The notes under the pieces were generated by a model, which had not been told where the DNA came from, ran no database searches, and was given only the letters and a program-made list of their open reading frames with translations. Shown in pieces: positions 54,524-64,000 of a DNA stretch of 64,000 nt. The stretch spans positions 1,555,939 to 1,619,938 of the forward strand of contig NZ_MSCP01000002.1 in assembly GCF_002954715.1 (NCBI RefSeq), written 5' to 3'. A program made the position numbers and the translations under genes. This DNA is from Aliivibrio sifiae. GTDB lineage: Bacteria > Pseudomonadota > Gammaproteobacteria > Enterobacterales > Vibrionaceae. How positions within the stretch are numbered: position 1 is the first letter of the stretch; each line of letters begins with the position of its first letter.

Positions 54524-56161
54524 ATGATCGATCACTTTTTGGCATTTTCAGATAATAAATCTGTTGTACGTTTTATTGTTCCTGAAAATACAACATTGAA
54601 CCAATCTATTGAGGTAATGCATTTTCATCAAGCATTACACTCAATTGGTGCTGATCAATTTTATCTTTTTGAAAATAAAGTAGAAGAAATTATCGTTGCA
54701 ATTAATAAAGGCAGCCTTAGTTCTATTGATGATACTGTGATAGCACAACGCCTAAATGCTCAATTATCTATCCACATTCAAGACGATGAAATGAAAGCCT
54801 CTATGACGGTAACTGGGGCTTATGGCGGGCAACCTCTACGCGGTCCTGCCATTATTACAGCATTAACAGAAAATAGAATATTAAAAGGCATACAAAAAGA
54901 AAGCCTTAAAACCTTATTATTAAAAAGCAAAGATCTTGCTTCTGGTGAAACCTATTCTGAAGTCATTGCTATTGGTCGAGAAGCTATACCAGGGCAAGAC
55001 ACACTATTTGAAGCGTTAGTTCCTAATGTAAAAGAACGTATTCTACAACCACAAGAAACTGACGATGGTCATGTGGATATGCGAAATTTAGGGGAAGTTA
55101 TTAGTGTTAAGAAAAATACGCCATTAATGAAACGTATCCCTGCAACACAAGGAGTTAATGGTAAAACGATTACAGGAAAAATAGTAATTGCCACACCAGG
55201 AAATGATTCCCCATTCCAACTTTACTCTGGCTCTTCTCTTTCTCCAAATGATCCTGAATTACTCATTTCTGATATTGATGGTACACCACTGATTCACAAA
55301 GCAGGCGTTGGTATCGATAATTTGCTAACACTAAAAAGTGTTAATGCAACGACTGGACACGTTTCATTTGAAGGCAGTATTTTTGTACAAGAAGATATTG
55401 AATCAGGAATGAAAGTGACCGCAACAGGTTCTATTACCGTAGGCGGTTTTATTGAAAATGCTGAGGTAACGGCAAAACATGATATTACCGTAATGAATGG
55501 CATTATAGGTCGCCCTGTACACTATGATGATAACTTAACTTGCGTACTCAAAGCAGAAGGGTCTATAACCAGTAAACTTGCTCAAAATGCATATTTAATA
55601 GCTCATAACGACATTCATATTACTCTTCATGCGAACCATTGTTTAGTGGAATCATTAGGCTCTATTTGTGTTCTAGATAAAACAGAGAGAAATGGCACCA
55701 TCAGTGGAGGCAGTCTTACCGCTAATGGCTCGATTAAAACGGCCAATTTAGGCATTGAAGGAGGGGCTTATACTAAGGTTCATGCTTTTCATAATTTTAA
55801 TGAGCAAAAAGAAAACCTGCATTCACTCCAAAAACATCTAGATGATGTAAGCGCTCAAGTTGTAAAAATTGCACAAATAAATATTGAACGACAGTCTCCA
55901 GAATTAGCAGAGAAGATATTGCGCTCAAAAGAAAAATCAACTCAAGATTTGCAGGCTATAAAATCAAAATTAGCCAAAGAACAGATCATCTTTAATGCAA
56001 ATTTAAAAGATAATCATGTATTTGTTACTAATAAAATATTTCCAAGAGTAGATGTCCAATTTAACACTGAACATTTAGTCACAAAAAGAGAATATAGCCC
56101 AAGTAAAATATCCTACTCTGGTTATGAAATAGATATTGAACCTGTCATGATCAAGAAAAAA
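54524..56161 (+). CDS. FapA-family (DUF342) protein
   Basis: 546 residues from the ATG at 54524 (GGGAGAG just upstream; the longer frame from 54491 lacks a site). The FapA/DUF342 core is a beta-helix of repeated strands with regularly spaced turns: GSIFVQEDIESGMKVTATGS, ITVGGFIENAEVTAKHDIT, then VMNGIIGRPV, followed by a coiled-coil (about 430-500). FapA is linked to flagellar assembly and c-di-GMP-related surface behaviour in some bacteria, but function here is unproven. The stop is at 56162-56164. Confidence 0.85.
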
Positions 56162-56201
56162 TAATCAATAAACCAATCCAATATCACCTTAAAAAAGACA
56201 A

Positions 56202-56238
56202 AAAAATAGCATTGGCGGTTTCGCTCAATGCTATTTTT
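56202..56238. terminator. Bidirectional terminator, fapA-type / punC
   Basis: AAAAATAGCATTG pairs with CAATGCTATTTTT; the inner GCG/CGC extends the stem. It lies between two convergent genes. Confidence 0.9.
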
Positions 56239-56259
56239 TATGATGTTATTTAGAGAGTA

Positions 56260-57453
56260 TTATTGCTCTGCTAATACCATTTTTTCTTCTTTATTCGATT
56301 TAAATACCAATACAGCACCAATGAATAAGAACACCAATTGTAGCAGCATAATACTACCCATTGAGATAGGACCTAAATAGCTAATGCTTGATACCATTGC
56401 ACTTGCTGCTACACAAAATAGCATTTGTAAAAAGTTTAATAGACCTGAAGCAACTGCGCTGCCTTCTTTAAAATCCATTAATGCGTTATTTACAACAATC
56501 GGATACACCGCGCCATTCGCTGCTGCTAAGAAACAGAAAGGAATTAACATTGGAATGATTGATGAAACGTCCATTCTCCACGAGATTAAAAATACTGTAA
56601 CTACGCTTGCAACAGATAGTTTCAAAATCCAAGGAAGTACTTTTTGGCTTTCAAAACGCTCTAGCGCCCAACGACAGCCGTAACCACCAACAATGAATGC
56701 GATTGTTTGTGGAATGTAGCTCAAACCAATATCTGCGCCTGAATAACCCATTTGTGTCATGACAAAAGGTGAGCCTGTTAACCATGCAAAGAAAATTGCA
56801 GAGCTTGCAGCGTAAATTAGCATATTACCTGTGAATTTTTTTGACTTAATAACATCACGAAAAGTAATGGTTTTTGCATTCGAATTTGCAGCCTGTGCAG
56901 GCTCTTTATCAGCAAACGTTCTTGCCGCTAGACCAACACCAATAACCGTTAATGTTACAAAAATCATCGACCAGCCATAGAACTTTTCAATTGCCGCACC
57001 AAGTAAAGGAGCCAGTGCAGGAGAGAGGGCAACTAGCGGCATAATCGTTGCGAAAATACGTTGAGATGTTTTTGCATCATAACGTTGAATCACCATCGCT
57101 TGCCAGATAACGTTTGCACTACAAGCACCTAACGCTTGGAAGAAGCGAGCAACTAATAGCATTTCGACACTGGTTGAAAATGAAGCAACTAAACTGCTTA
57201 TTGCAAAAATGCTTAGACCAATGATTAATGATTTCTTCGTGCCTAATTTTTGAGTCAAACGCCCATAAAAAAGTTGACCAATGGCCATACCAAACAAGAA
57301 AATACTTAACGTTAGACCTATCATGCTTTCTGTTGTTGCCAGATCACCACGAATGATATCGAATGCTGGTAAATACATATCTGTAGCTAAAAAGCCCAAC
57401 ATACTTAGGCCAGCAAGCCAGATATAAGGAATAGATTGTTTTTGCTTATCCAT
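56260..57453 (-). CDS. punC: Purine nucleoside exporter PunC (Bcr/CflA MFS)
   Basis: 397 residues with 12 helices. It starts MDKQKQSIPYIWLAGLSMLG and has LATDMYLPAFDIIRGDL, the Bcr/CflA drug:proton antiporter signature. The divergent gene is a clear PunR homologue, which in E. coli regulates punC (formerly ydhC). PunC is reported to act in purine nucleoside (adenosine) transport; the earlier annotation was drug resistance. GGAG lies just before the ATG. The pair punC-punR is thus conserved across Enterobacteria and vibrios. Confidence 0.9.
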   Translation of the reverse strand: MDKQKQSIPYIWLAGLSMLGFLATDMYLPAFDIIRGDLATTESMIGLTLSIFLFGMAIGQLFYGRLTQKLGTKKSLIIGLSIFAISSLVASFSTSVEMLLVARFFQALGACSANVIWQAMVIQRYDAKTSQRIFATIMPLVALSPALAPLLGAAIEKFYGWSMIFVTLTVIGVGLAARTFADKEPAQAANSNAKTITFRDVIKSKKFTGNMLIYAASSAIFFAWLTGSPFVMTQMGYSGADIGLSYIPQTIAFIVGGYGCRWALERFESQKVLPWILKLSVASVVTVFLISWRMDVSSIIPMLIPFCFLAAANGAVYPIVVNNALMDFKEGSAVASGLLNFLQMLFCVAASAMVSSISYLGPISMGSIMLLQLVFLFIGAVLVFKSNKEEKMVLAEQ

Positions 57454-57586
57454 GTTCTTTCTCCAAAGATGAACATATTTCTAGAATTATTTGCATTCTA
57501 TTTGTTAGTTGCTACTCTTGTGAAACGATAATATTTGCACTTTGCATCAATATTTTTGATGTGAATAATTCACCATCAGGTTTTTT

Positions 57587-58495
57587 ATGTTTTCTTATCA
57601 CGAATTAATCACTATTGAGTCTGTAGCACGTCTTGGCAGTTTTAGTCACGCTGCTGAAGAATTGCACAAAGTACCGAGTGCAATTAGCTATACAATTAAG
57701 TCTGTTGAAGACCGCTTAACCGTGTCTCTTTTTACTCGTTTGCATCGTAGAGTAGAATTAACTGCTGCCGGTGAATATTTTGTAGAACAAGCAAGAAAAC
57801 TGCTTAAAGAGATGGAAGATATACGTTTAAATACACAACGAGTCGCTAATGGTTGGCAACAAAGTGTCTCTGTGGCACTAGATAACGTCGTTCGTGAAAA
57901 TAGCGTAAACCAACTGGTTCGTGATTTTTATGCAACCTTCCCAGATATAGAGCTTCAATTAACAATGGAAGTATTTAATGGCGTATGGGACGCCTTAATG
58001 ACAGGCAGAGCGGATATTGGTATTGGAGCTACGGCAACGATACCTATCGGTGGTAACTTCTCTTATCGTCCAATGGGGGAGCTTTCATGGGACTTTGTTA
58101 TGAGTACAACTCACCCACTCGCAAACTATGACGGTGCAATCCCCGATTCTGAATTAATGAAATACCCTGTAATATGCCTAGAAGATACTTCTCGTATATT
58201 ACCAAAACGAACAACTTGGCAGTTAGATAATCAACGTCGATTAATTGTTCCTAATTGGCACAGTGCTGAACAGTGCTTTATTGATGGTCTAGGTGTTGGT
58301 GTTATGCCGAGCCATAAAGCGAAGCGACTATTATCTTCTGGACATATTATTAGTAAAGAAATCAAAAATAATATAGATCCAAGTCCTTGTTGTTTAGCTT
58401 GGAATAAAAACAACCAATCTATCGCAATTCAATGGCTATTAGATTATCTGGGTGATACTGAAAAACTTAACACTGAATGGTTAAAAGAGGGATAA
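57587..58495 (+). CDS. punR: LysR-family purine regulator PunR
   Basis: 302 residues. It matches E. coli PunR (YdhB) along the length: ARLGSFSHAAEELHKVPSAI and SYTIKSVEDRL at the start, EVFNGVWDALMTGRADIGIGA in the middle, DTSRILPKRTTWQLDNQRR and the WLLDYLGDTEKLNTEWL end. PunR activates punC in response to purine nucleosides (adenosine). It is divergent from punC across 134 bases, the classic LysR arrangement. It is closed by a hairpin directly at the stop codon. Confidence 0.92.
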   Translation: MFSYHELITIESVARLGSFSHAAEELHKVPSAISYTIKSVEDRLTVSLFTRLHRRVELTAAGEYFVEQARKLLKEMEDIRLNTQRVANGWQQSVSVALDNVVRENSVNQLVRDFYATFPDIELQLTMEVFNGVWDALMTGRADIGIGATATIPIGGNFSYRPMGELSWDFVMSTTHPLANYDGAIPDSELMKYPVICLEDTSRILPKRTTWQLDNQRRLIVPNWHSAEQCFIDGLGVGVMPSHKAKRLLSSGHIISKEIKNNIDPSPCCLAWNKNNQSIAIQWLLDYLGDTEKLNTEWLKEG

Positions 58496-58529
58496 AAAAT
58501 ACCGATGATCATGGATCGTCGATATTTTT
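58495..58529 (+). terminator. Terminator of punR
   Basis: CGATGATC pairs with GATCGTCG across ATG, extended by an A-tract and a matching T-tract with one mismatch. It begins at the stop codon. Confidence 0.8.
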
Positions 58530-58566
58530 ATAAAACAATCTAGATCAAACTACAATTAAGTCAAGA

Positions 58567-59202
58567 TCATGGCGCTAATCGGTCGATCATCCACTCATCT
58601 TGATCTTTACTGTATAGAAAACGATCGTGCAAACGACTATCACCGCCTTGCCAAAACTCAATAGAATCTATTTTAATTCTAAAGCCGCCCCAAAATTTTG
58701 GTACCGGTATTTCTCCTTTCGCAAACTTTTGCTTCAACTCAAGAAATTTCCCTTCTAATGCAGAGCGTGTCGTCAATCGACTACTTTGTTTACTTGCCCA
58801 AGCTGCAATCTGACTTTCTTTTGGTCTCGAAGTGAAATATTTCATATTCTCTAGCGCTGAAAGTTTTTCGGCAGTACCCGTTATATGAACTTGACGCTCA
58901 AGAGGATGCCATGGGAAATGCAACGAGATTTTACTATGGTCTTCTAAATGCTGTGCCTTTCTAGAAGCAAGGTTGGTATAAAAAACAAAACCAGTTTTAT
59001 CAAAATGTTTTAATAGCACAATACGCTGAAAAGGCTGTCCATTTTTATCAACCGTAGCCACTGTCATTGCCGTTGGATCTGTTAATTTAGCTTCGACAGC
59101 TTGTTTTAACCACTGCTCAAACAAATCTATAGGTTCCTGTGGTAAATCCGCTCTACGTAGACCACCAAGACTATAATCACGGCGGATATCTTCTAATTCC
59201 AT
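58567..59202 (-). CDS. pdxH: Pyridoxamine 5'-phosphate oxidase
   Basis: 211 residues from the ATG at 59202 (GGAG 8 bases upstream); a longer frame to 59250 has no site. It starts [20 protein letters not shown], and has [21 protein letters not shown] and [14 protein letters not shown] (FMN-binding), the RQVHITG strand and the C-terminal [14 protein letters not shown]. The enzyme uses FMN and oxygen to make pyridoxal 5'-phosphate from pyridoxine or pyridoxamine 5'-phosphate. Family length is about 210-220, which supports the start. Confidence 0.95.
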   Translation of the reverse strand: MELEDIRRDYSLGGLRRADLPQEPIDLFEQWLKQAVEAKLTDPTAMTVATVDKNGQPFQRIVLLKHFDKTGFVFYTNLASRKAQHLEDHSKISLHFPWHPLERQVHITGTAEKLSALENMKYFTSRPKESQIAAWASKQSSRLTTRSALEGKFLELKQKFAKGEIPVPKFWGGFRIKIDSIEFWQGGDSRLHDRFLYSKDQDEWMIDRLAP

Positions 59203-59289
59203 TACTATATCTCCAACTGCTTTTTCTAAATTGTGCTCTTTTGATATCATTTAATCAAGAGTTAGACCTTGAGGTGTTGTAGCAAGTAA

Positions 59290-59312
59290 AAAGGGCCTCA
59301 AATAGACCCTTT
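59290..59312 (-). terminator. Terminator of the giant adhesin gene
   Basis: AAAGGG and CCCTTT arms flank a short imperfect stem, followed on the minus strand by TTTTTACTTG. It is 21 bases beyond the adhesin stop. Confidence 0.65.
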
Positions 59313-59332
59313 ATCTAGTTCACGCTATACAA

Positions 59333-62300
59333 TCAATTATTATCATCTAACTTAAACATTTGATTATCTAATAGTTGAGTTAATATTTCTGATTGATTTG
59401 AGAAGTTGGCATCTTCTAATCCAAATGAACCAACGCCACCTTCAACAATAATAGTGTGATTATTATCAGAATCATCGGTAATAGCTAACGTTAAGTCATC
59501 ACCACTTTCTGATACGGTTACATGAGACAGTAAATCTTCCATATCAACAGCACTATCACTACCACTAATGATATCGGTTAGATCAATTAAATCCTCACCG
59601 ACAGTAAAATCTTTAATCGTATCGCTACCAGTACTAACTCCTTGGTCAACCCACTTGAAGATATCGTCACCTGAACCACCGACTAAAATATCATCACCTA
59701 ACCCGCCAATTAAGATGTCATCACCTTCATGGCCTAAAATAATATCTGCATTATCCGATCCGATAACAACATCATCGCCAGTTGATGCATTAAGACTAGA
59801 CGTTATTGCGGCATTAACTTCTCCACTAGGACTTATATTTAACGTTACAAGTTGCTCACTCTCTAGGCCATTATCATCTACTGTTGTGTATAACACTTCA
59901 AAAGCAACCGATTTTCCTGATTCAATATTAGGTGCTGATAATGACGGTTGGAAATAGTAAGAACCATCTTCTTCAATACGCAAATCACCATATTCTGTAT
60001 CAATAACTAACTGATTATTATCTTCACTAACAATATACGTCGTACTTAAAATTACGCCGTTTTGATCCATTACTTGTAATACTTCAGTTTTAGTCTCATC
60101 AATAATAATGGCAGCCGCATCTAAACCTATAACACCCATAAGAAGCGCACCAGTTTGCCCAATAGTAGGGCGAAGCTTTGGTAACTCAGTGAGTAATTGC
60201 CCATCGGTGAGGTAAACCACTTTGTCAGAAATCTGATTTAGCCCACTTAGCGTTGTATTTGAATCTCTAACAATACCTATAGCAGTTACATCTTTGCCTA
60301 TAATAAAATCTTCCCAAATATCTTTAGGTCCATTATTACCACCTTGCCAACCACCATCATTATCACCATCACTGAAGAAGTAAACTACATCATTAGTTTC
60401 TCCTGTAATATTGGTAATTTGAGTGTCTTGATAACCAGACATTACAGCGTAGATACCTTCCTCGTAATCAGTGCCTCCTTTAGGATAAAAATTTTCATCC
60501 TTATTTTTTTCGGCAATATCAACAAGCGCCGCATTTAATGCATCAATTGCACTTTGAACGGTGAACCAGCCAAGCGACTCTACATCTTTATCCTGACTAC
60601 TGTATTTTTGATCATCAAAATCAACTAATTGAACTTTAACCTCTTCAGAACCTTCTTGAACCTTCACATTATTAAGCATAGCTATTGAGGCTTCTAAAAC
60701 TAGCTCCATCCTTGTTTTATCTTGATCTGGATTTGAGTTATCAGATTTAAAAGGTTTATGATCCATACTGCCCGATGAATCAAGAACTAAAGAAATCAAT
60801 GTTGTCGGCGTTTCCCCTCCTTGATCTGCATGTATATCTTGACTAGGTGACGCAGTAACAGTGGTTGTCGCTTCTGAATTATTTGAAGATTCTTTTGCAA
60901 CCGCTGAAACATCTATATCAAGAGTTTCTGTCGATGGATAACGAATAACTAAATTATCGTAATTAATCGTTTGAGTGCTTTGACCTGTAATATCAATCAC
61001 CCAAACTTGCTCACCATTCACATCTTGAAACTCTCCAAGAGGTTGATTGGAATCTTTATCAATAATTTGAGCGCCAGCAGGAAGACCTGAGATATTAATA
61101 GCATCTAAATATTCACTACCATCTGTATCCATTACAGATGCAGATAAATCTAGTGTCGTTTCTGTCTCTTGTAGAATCGTATACGTTCCATCAGGATTTA
61201 GCTCAACAATGGCATCAGAGAAGATTAATCGCTCGATTTGATATAACTGATCACCATTATCTTCAGGTGCTGTATGGTCATATCCGGTATCTCTACCTAA
61301 TGTGTCAGTTACAACCCAATGATCGACACCTCCACCATGTGCTCCACCTTGGTTTACGATTAAATATTCACTTATTTTTCCACTATATATAACGCCATCA
61401 ATACCAGAATCTAGAGGTCCAGTACCTCCATATATTGAGTCATTATAAGCTCCCCCGACAAAAACATCGTTACCAGTGCCTGCAACCGAGTCACCAATCA
61501 AATTATTTACAACACCAGTACCAATAATTAAATTGTTACCGTCATCACCAAGCACCATTTCACCGCTATAAACAACATTCCCTATACCAGGTATAGTTCC
61601 GCCATTAGCAAAGAAGTCTTTAATTGAATTTACATCACTAGTATCAAAACCAGGGCCAGCAATTACTGATTCACCTAACACAACAGATAGCGTTGGTTCA
61701 TCCGCTATTGCATTAACGATAAGTGTTGCTGTTCCTTTTGATGATTGATATCCGTCGGTCGCTGTTATTTCAAATTCAACTGCATTATTACTATCAAAAT
61801 GTACATTTTCTACAGGCGTAAATTGAGCACCTATAACTTCATCACCATTAAAAATAAGCTCTAAAGAACCAAATGCTGGATCAACCGTAATATTAGTTAA
61901 CGTAACATCATCTCCATCCAGATCTGTTATCAGCAAGTCGTTTAAATTTAATGGGATAGCGACATCTTCATACGTCGCATTAAATACTGAATCGTCAATG
62001 ATTGGGGCATTATTTATTGCACGCTCAGTACTGTCAGTTGAAACAGTAATAACACCAGTATCGGTAGCATCATCACTATCTGTTGCTTGATAAGGAATAT
62101 CTTCACTCACCATAGCATCAACAACTTCAACACCTTGCAATGTCACATTCGAATTTGACGCAGTGGAACCCTCTCCATGAACGGTATAAACCCGAATTTG
62201 GTCAAAGCCGCTATCAAGCTGAATATTAGCGGTAAACTCACCGCTACCATCATAAACATTATGAGTTTCATCATCGAAGATATAAGGGCTTTCTCCAACA

Positions 62301-64000
62301 AGAACCCCATCTTTAAATAATAAGATATGAATTTCAGCATTCGCATTACTATTTTCTGAATAATTACCAAAGACACTACCAAAATCAATATTAACTTCTC
62401 TAATATCAATATCTGTTGTATTTGTATTTCCTACATCCGTAAAATCGACTTCAATATAATCTTTCGAATTTACATCTATTTCACTACTGCCGACCCCTAA
62501 TCCTGTTTCATTTGTTGCTGAATCATAATAAAGCTCATCTGCCGTTAATGTACTTGTCGTATCAGGTCGTTCTCCAGAATAAGTTCCCCCTGACACAATA
62601 ACACCGCTAGCTAAAGTGAAAGACGTCACCGTACCGTTATTATAGTTAGGAGCAAAATCTTCTGTTGCATTAAAACTCAAATCATCGTTTATTGTATCGT
62701 TAAGTTCATATTCAATTTGAGAGTCTTCAGTTAATAACGTTGTTGCTGTGATTTCAGTACGAGTGTCTCCATCAACAAGATATAGAGTCCCAAATTCTGG
62801 TAACTCAGTAATGTTGATTCCAACAGATTTATCATCTGTAGTACTAGCATCGTCTTCAATATCACTCACATGAGGAGCGAAAGTAAATTGAACGCTTGTA
62901 TCGTCTGTTAATGTGATTTCAAAATCTGTAGCAATAGGGTCTGAATTAACCGTCACGTCTTGCGTGATCATCGCTTCGTTACCTGCCGTATCTTCCGCTG
63001 TAATCGTTAGACTGTTTGAACCCTCGGCCAGCGCGTGGGTAATCGCAATGGTATAAACACCATTTACATCCGCAGTGCCTATCGCTGTGCGAGCGGCACC
63101 CGTCGCATCCGTGTACGTAATAGTCACGTTCGCGCCCGCCTCAGTTACGCCAGTGATATTTGGTGTTGTTATGTTAGTTACAGTATCAGTATTTAATCCT
63201 GTGTTTGTTGCATCTGTAATATCAGAAGTTAATCCACTTACTTGGGTATCTACCGTATGAGTTGAGGTTGCAGTGCTGTTGACTTCGTTACCCGCCGCGT
63301 CCGTTGACGCCACGCTCACTTCAAACTCGGTATCGTTAGCTAGGTCACTGCCAGCCACGTTCACTGTCCAGTTGCCATTTTCATCAACCGTAGTTTGGTA
63401 AGCCTGACCATTAATGGTCATGGTTACTACATCGTTTTCACTGATGTCGCCACCGATTGCCGTACCTGTCACTGCGATGACTTGTCCGCTTTCTGCCGCG
63501 TTAATCACGTCATCTTCGGTGATATCAGCCACCGTGACAGTGCCTGCATCCGCTGACGTATCTACTGTATGCGTTGAAGTTGCAGTGCTATTAATCGTGT
63601 TACCCGCAGCATCGGTTGATGCCACGCTGACTTCAAACTCGGTATCGTTAGCTAGGTCACTGCCAGCCACGTTCACTGTCCAGTTGCCGTTTTCATCAAC
63701 CGTGGTTTGGTAAGCCTGACCATTAATGCTCATGGTCACCACATCATTTTCACTGATGTCACCACCGATCGCCGTACCTGTCACTGCGATCACTTGGCCG
63801 CTTTCTGCTGCGTTAATCACATCATCTGCGGTGATATCAGCCACCGTGACAGTACCAGCTTCTGCAACCAGATCAACCGTATGGGTTGAGGTTGCTGTAC
63901 TGGTGACTTCGTTACCCGCCGCGTCCGTTGATGCCACGCTTACTTCAAACTCAATGTCGTTGGCTAAGTCACTGCCCGCGACATCAACACTCCAGTTGCC
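59333..64000 (-). CDS. Giant RTX adhesin, C-terminal part (runs off window)
   Basis: About 1556 residues are visible and the frame stays open to base 64000, so the N-terminus lies beyond it. Order from the cut end: three or more Ig-like repeats of 104 residues (each with AGTVTVADIT, NAAESGQVIAVTGTAIGGDI, NGNWTVNVAGSDLANDTEFE), cadherin-like and other Ig-like modules, a von Willebrand A domain (VLDSSGSMD, with a GGTDYEEG and a FFSDGDND motif for the MIDAS), RTX calcium repeats (GHEGDDILIGGLGDDILVGG) and a C-terminal type I secretion signal. This is the LapA/FrhA-like surface adhesin layout, acting outside the cell in attachment and biofilm. Aspartate-rich, acidic throughout. Confidence 0.92.
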   Translation of the reverse strand, partial: GNWSVDVAGSDLANDIEFEVSVASTDAAGNEVTSTATSTHTVDLVAEAGTVTVADITADDVINAAESGQVIAVTGTAIGGDISENDVVTMSINGQAYQTTVDENGNWTVNVAGSDLANDTEFEVSVASTDAAGNTINSTATSTHTVDTSADAGTVTVADITEDDVINAAESGQVIAVTGTAIGGDISENDVVTMTINGQAYQTTVDENGNWTVNVAGSDLANDTEFEVSVASTDAAGNEVNSTATSTHTVDTQVSGLTSDITDATNTGLNTDTVTNITTPNITGVTEAGANVTITYTDATGAARTAIGTADVNGVYTIAITHALAEGSNSLTITAEDTAGNEAMITQDVTVNSDPIATDFEITLTDDTSVQFTFAPHVSDIEDDASTTDDKSVGINITELPEFGTLYLVDGDTRTEITATTLLTEDSQIEYELNDTINDDLSFNATEDFAPNYNNGTVTSFTLASGVIVSGGTYSGERPDTTSTLTADELYYDSATNETGLGVGSSEIDVNSKDYIEVDFTDVGNTNTTDIDIREVNIDFGSVFGNYSENSNANAEIHILLFKDGVLVGESPYIFDDETHNVYDGSGEFTANIQLDSGFDQIRVYTVHGEGSTASNSNVTLQGVEVVDAMVSEDIPYQATDSDDATDTGVITVSTDSTERAINNAPIIDDSVFNATYEDVAIPLNLNDLLITDLDGDDVTLTNITVDPAFGSLELIFNGDEVIGAQFTPVENVHFDSNNAVEFEITATDGYQSSKGTATLIVNAIADEPTLSVVLGESVIAGPGFDTSDVNSIKDFFANGGTIPGIGNVVYSGEMVLGDDGNNLIIGTGVVNNLIGDSVAGTGNDVFVGGAYNDSIYGGTGPLDSGIDGVIYSGKISEYLIVNQGGAHGGGVDHWVVTDTLGRDTGYDHTAPEDNGDQLYQIERLIFSDAIVELNPDGTYTILQETETTLDLSASVMDTDGSEYLDAINISGLPAGAQIIDKDSNQPLGEFQDVNGEQVWVIDITGQSTQTINYDNLVIRYPSTETLDIDVSAVAKESSNNSEATTTVTASPSQDIHADQGGETPTTLISLVLDSSGSMDHKPFKSDNSNPDQDKTRMELVLEASIAMLNNVKVQEGSEEVKVQLVDFDDQKYSSQDKDVESLGWFTVQSAIDALNAALVDIAEKNKDENFYPKGGTDYEEGIYAVMSGYQDTQITNITGETNDVVYFFSDGDNDGGWQGGNNGPKDIWEDFIIGKDVTAIGIVRDSNTTLSGLNQISDKVVYLTDGQLLTELPKLRPTIGQTGALLMGVIGLDAAAIIIDETKTEVLQVMDQNGVILSTTYIVSEDNNQLVIDTEYGDLRIEEDGSYYFQPSLSAPNIESGKSVAFEVLYTTVDDNGLESEQLVTLNISPSGEVNAAITSSLNASTGDDVVIGSDNADIILGHEGDDILIGGLGDDILVGGSGDDIFKWVDQGVSTGSDTIKDFTVGEDLIDLTDIISGSDSAVDMEDLLSHVTVSESGDDLTLAITDDSDNNHTIIVEGGVGSFGLEDANFSNQSEILTQLLDNQMFKLDDNN
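63030..64000 (-). repeat. 312-base tandem repeats in the adhesin gene
   Basis: The same sequence element (around TAGGTCACTGCC on the plus strand) recurs at 63341, 63653 and 63965, spaced exactly 312 bases. The copies are nearly identical in DNA, including synonymous positions, so they have been homogenised or duplicated recently. The array continues beyond the window. Confidence 0.92.

Noticed and set aside
59568..59957. 129-codon plus-strand frame in the adhesin
   Set aside because: Antisense shadow of the RTX and adjacent region; proline/serine-rich composition results from the reversed Asp/Gly codons.

Overview
This window reads as chromosomal DNA of a marine gamma-proteobacterium of the Vibrionaceae, most likely Aliivibrio (A. 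fischeri/A. logei type). The base composition is AT-rich. The gene set is typical of that family: ectABC with its own aspartokinase, a RIO-type kinase, YibL, PunR/PunC, an RlmF methyltransferase and a giant Ig/VWA/RTX adhesin. Many LysR regulators sit beside small exporters, as is common on the second chromosome of vibrios. The replicon and species are inference. I found no rRNA, tRNA, CRISPR array, insertion sequence or prophage.

Layout. 1-9.1 kb: partial LysR, a cupin/amine-oxidase pair, pepE, RIO kinase, a small hydrolase, an AI-2E-type membrane protein, YddG and a chemoreceptor. 9.1-16.1 kb: a small zinc-ribbon protein, LysR, a 28-residue micro-ORF, then a tight six-gene operon encoding an ABC importer with two different phosphatase-type enzymes. 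16.1-25.7 kb: cold-shock gene with a long leader, MscS channel, FMN reductase/LysR, a TPR protein, LysE exporter/Lrp, CDF protein, and LysR/LysE. 25.7-30.2 kb: a NifU-like/GGGtGRT gene pair preceded by what reads as a fluoride riboswitch, then a small cytochrome c / cytochrome b561 / MarR module centred on a 46-base palindrome. 30.3-34.2 kb: the ectoine operon ectABC-ask. 34.1-41.7 kb: LysR/PACE exporter pair, a frameshifted diguanylate cyclase, an EmrAB-like pump, and a carbamate kinase with a long structured leader. 41.7-46 kb: a second methionine aminopeptidase overlapping a ParD-like gene and flanked by a duplicated terminator, then an outer-membrane barrel, an AraC regulator, a DUF6506 protein and a Cof-type HAD phosphatase. 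46-52 kb: RND pump, rlmF, yibL. 52-59.2 kb: arfB, a RecQ-type helicase, FapA, punC/punR, pdxH. 59.3-64 kb: the C-terminal part of a giant repeat adhesin that runs off the window.

The strongest candidates for new biology are: (1) the fluoride-type aptamer on the NifU-like/GGGtGRT pair, with a visible switching helix; (2) the ParD-like/methionine-aminopeptidase pair, which looks like a toxin-antitoxin locus but has a house-keeping enzyme as its second gene; (3) the importer operon with two phosphatases, suggesting uptake of a phosphorylated compound; (4) the large palindrome controlling the cytochrome module; and (5) the carbamate kinase leader. Several start codons have been moved inward from the longest open frame because a ribosome-binding site or family length supports the later start.
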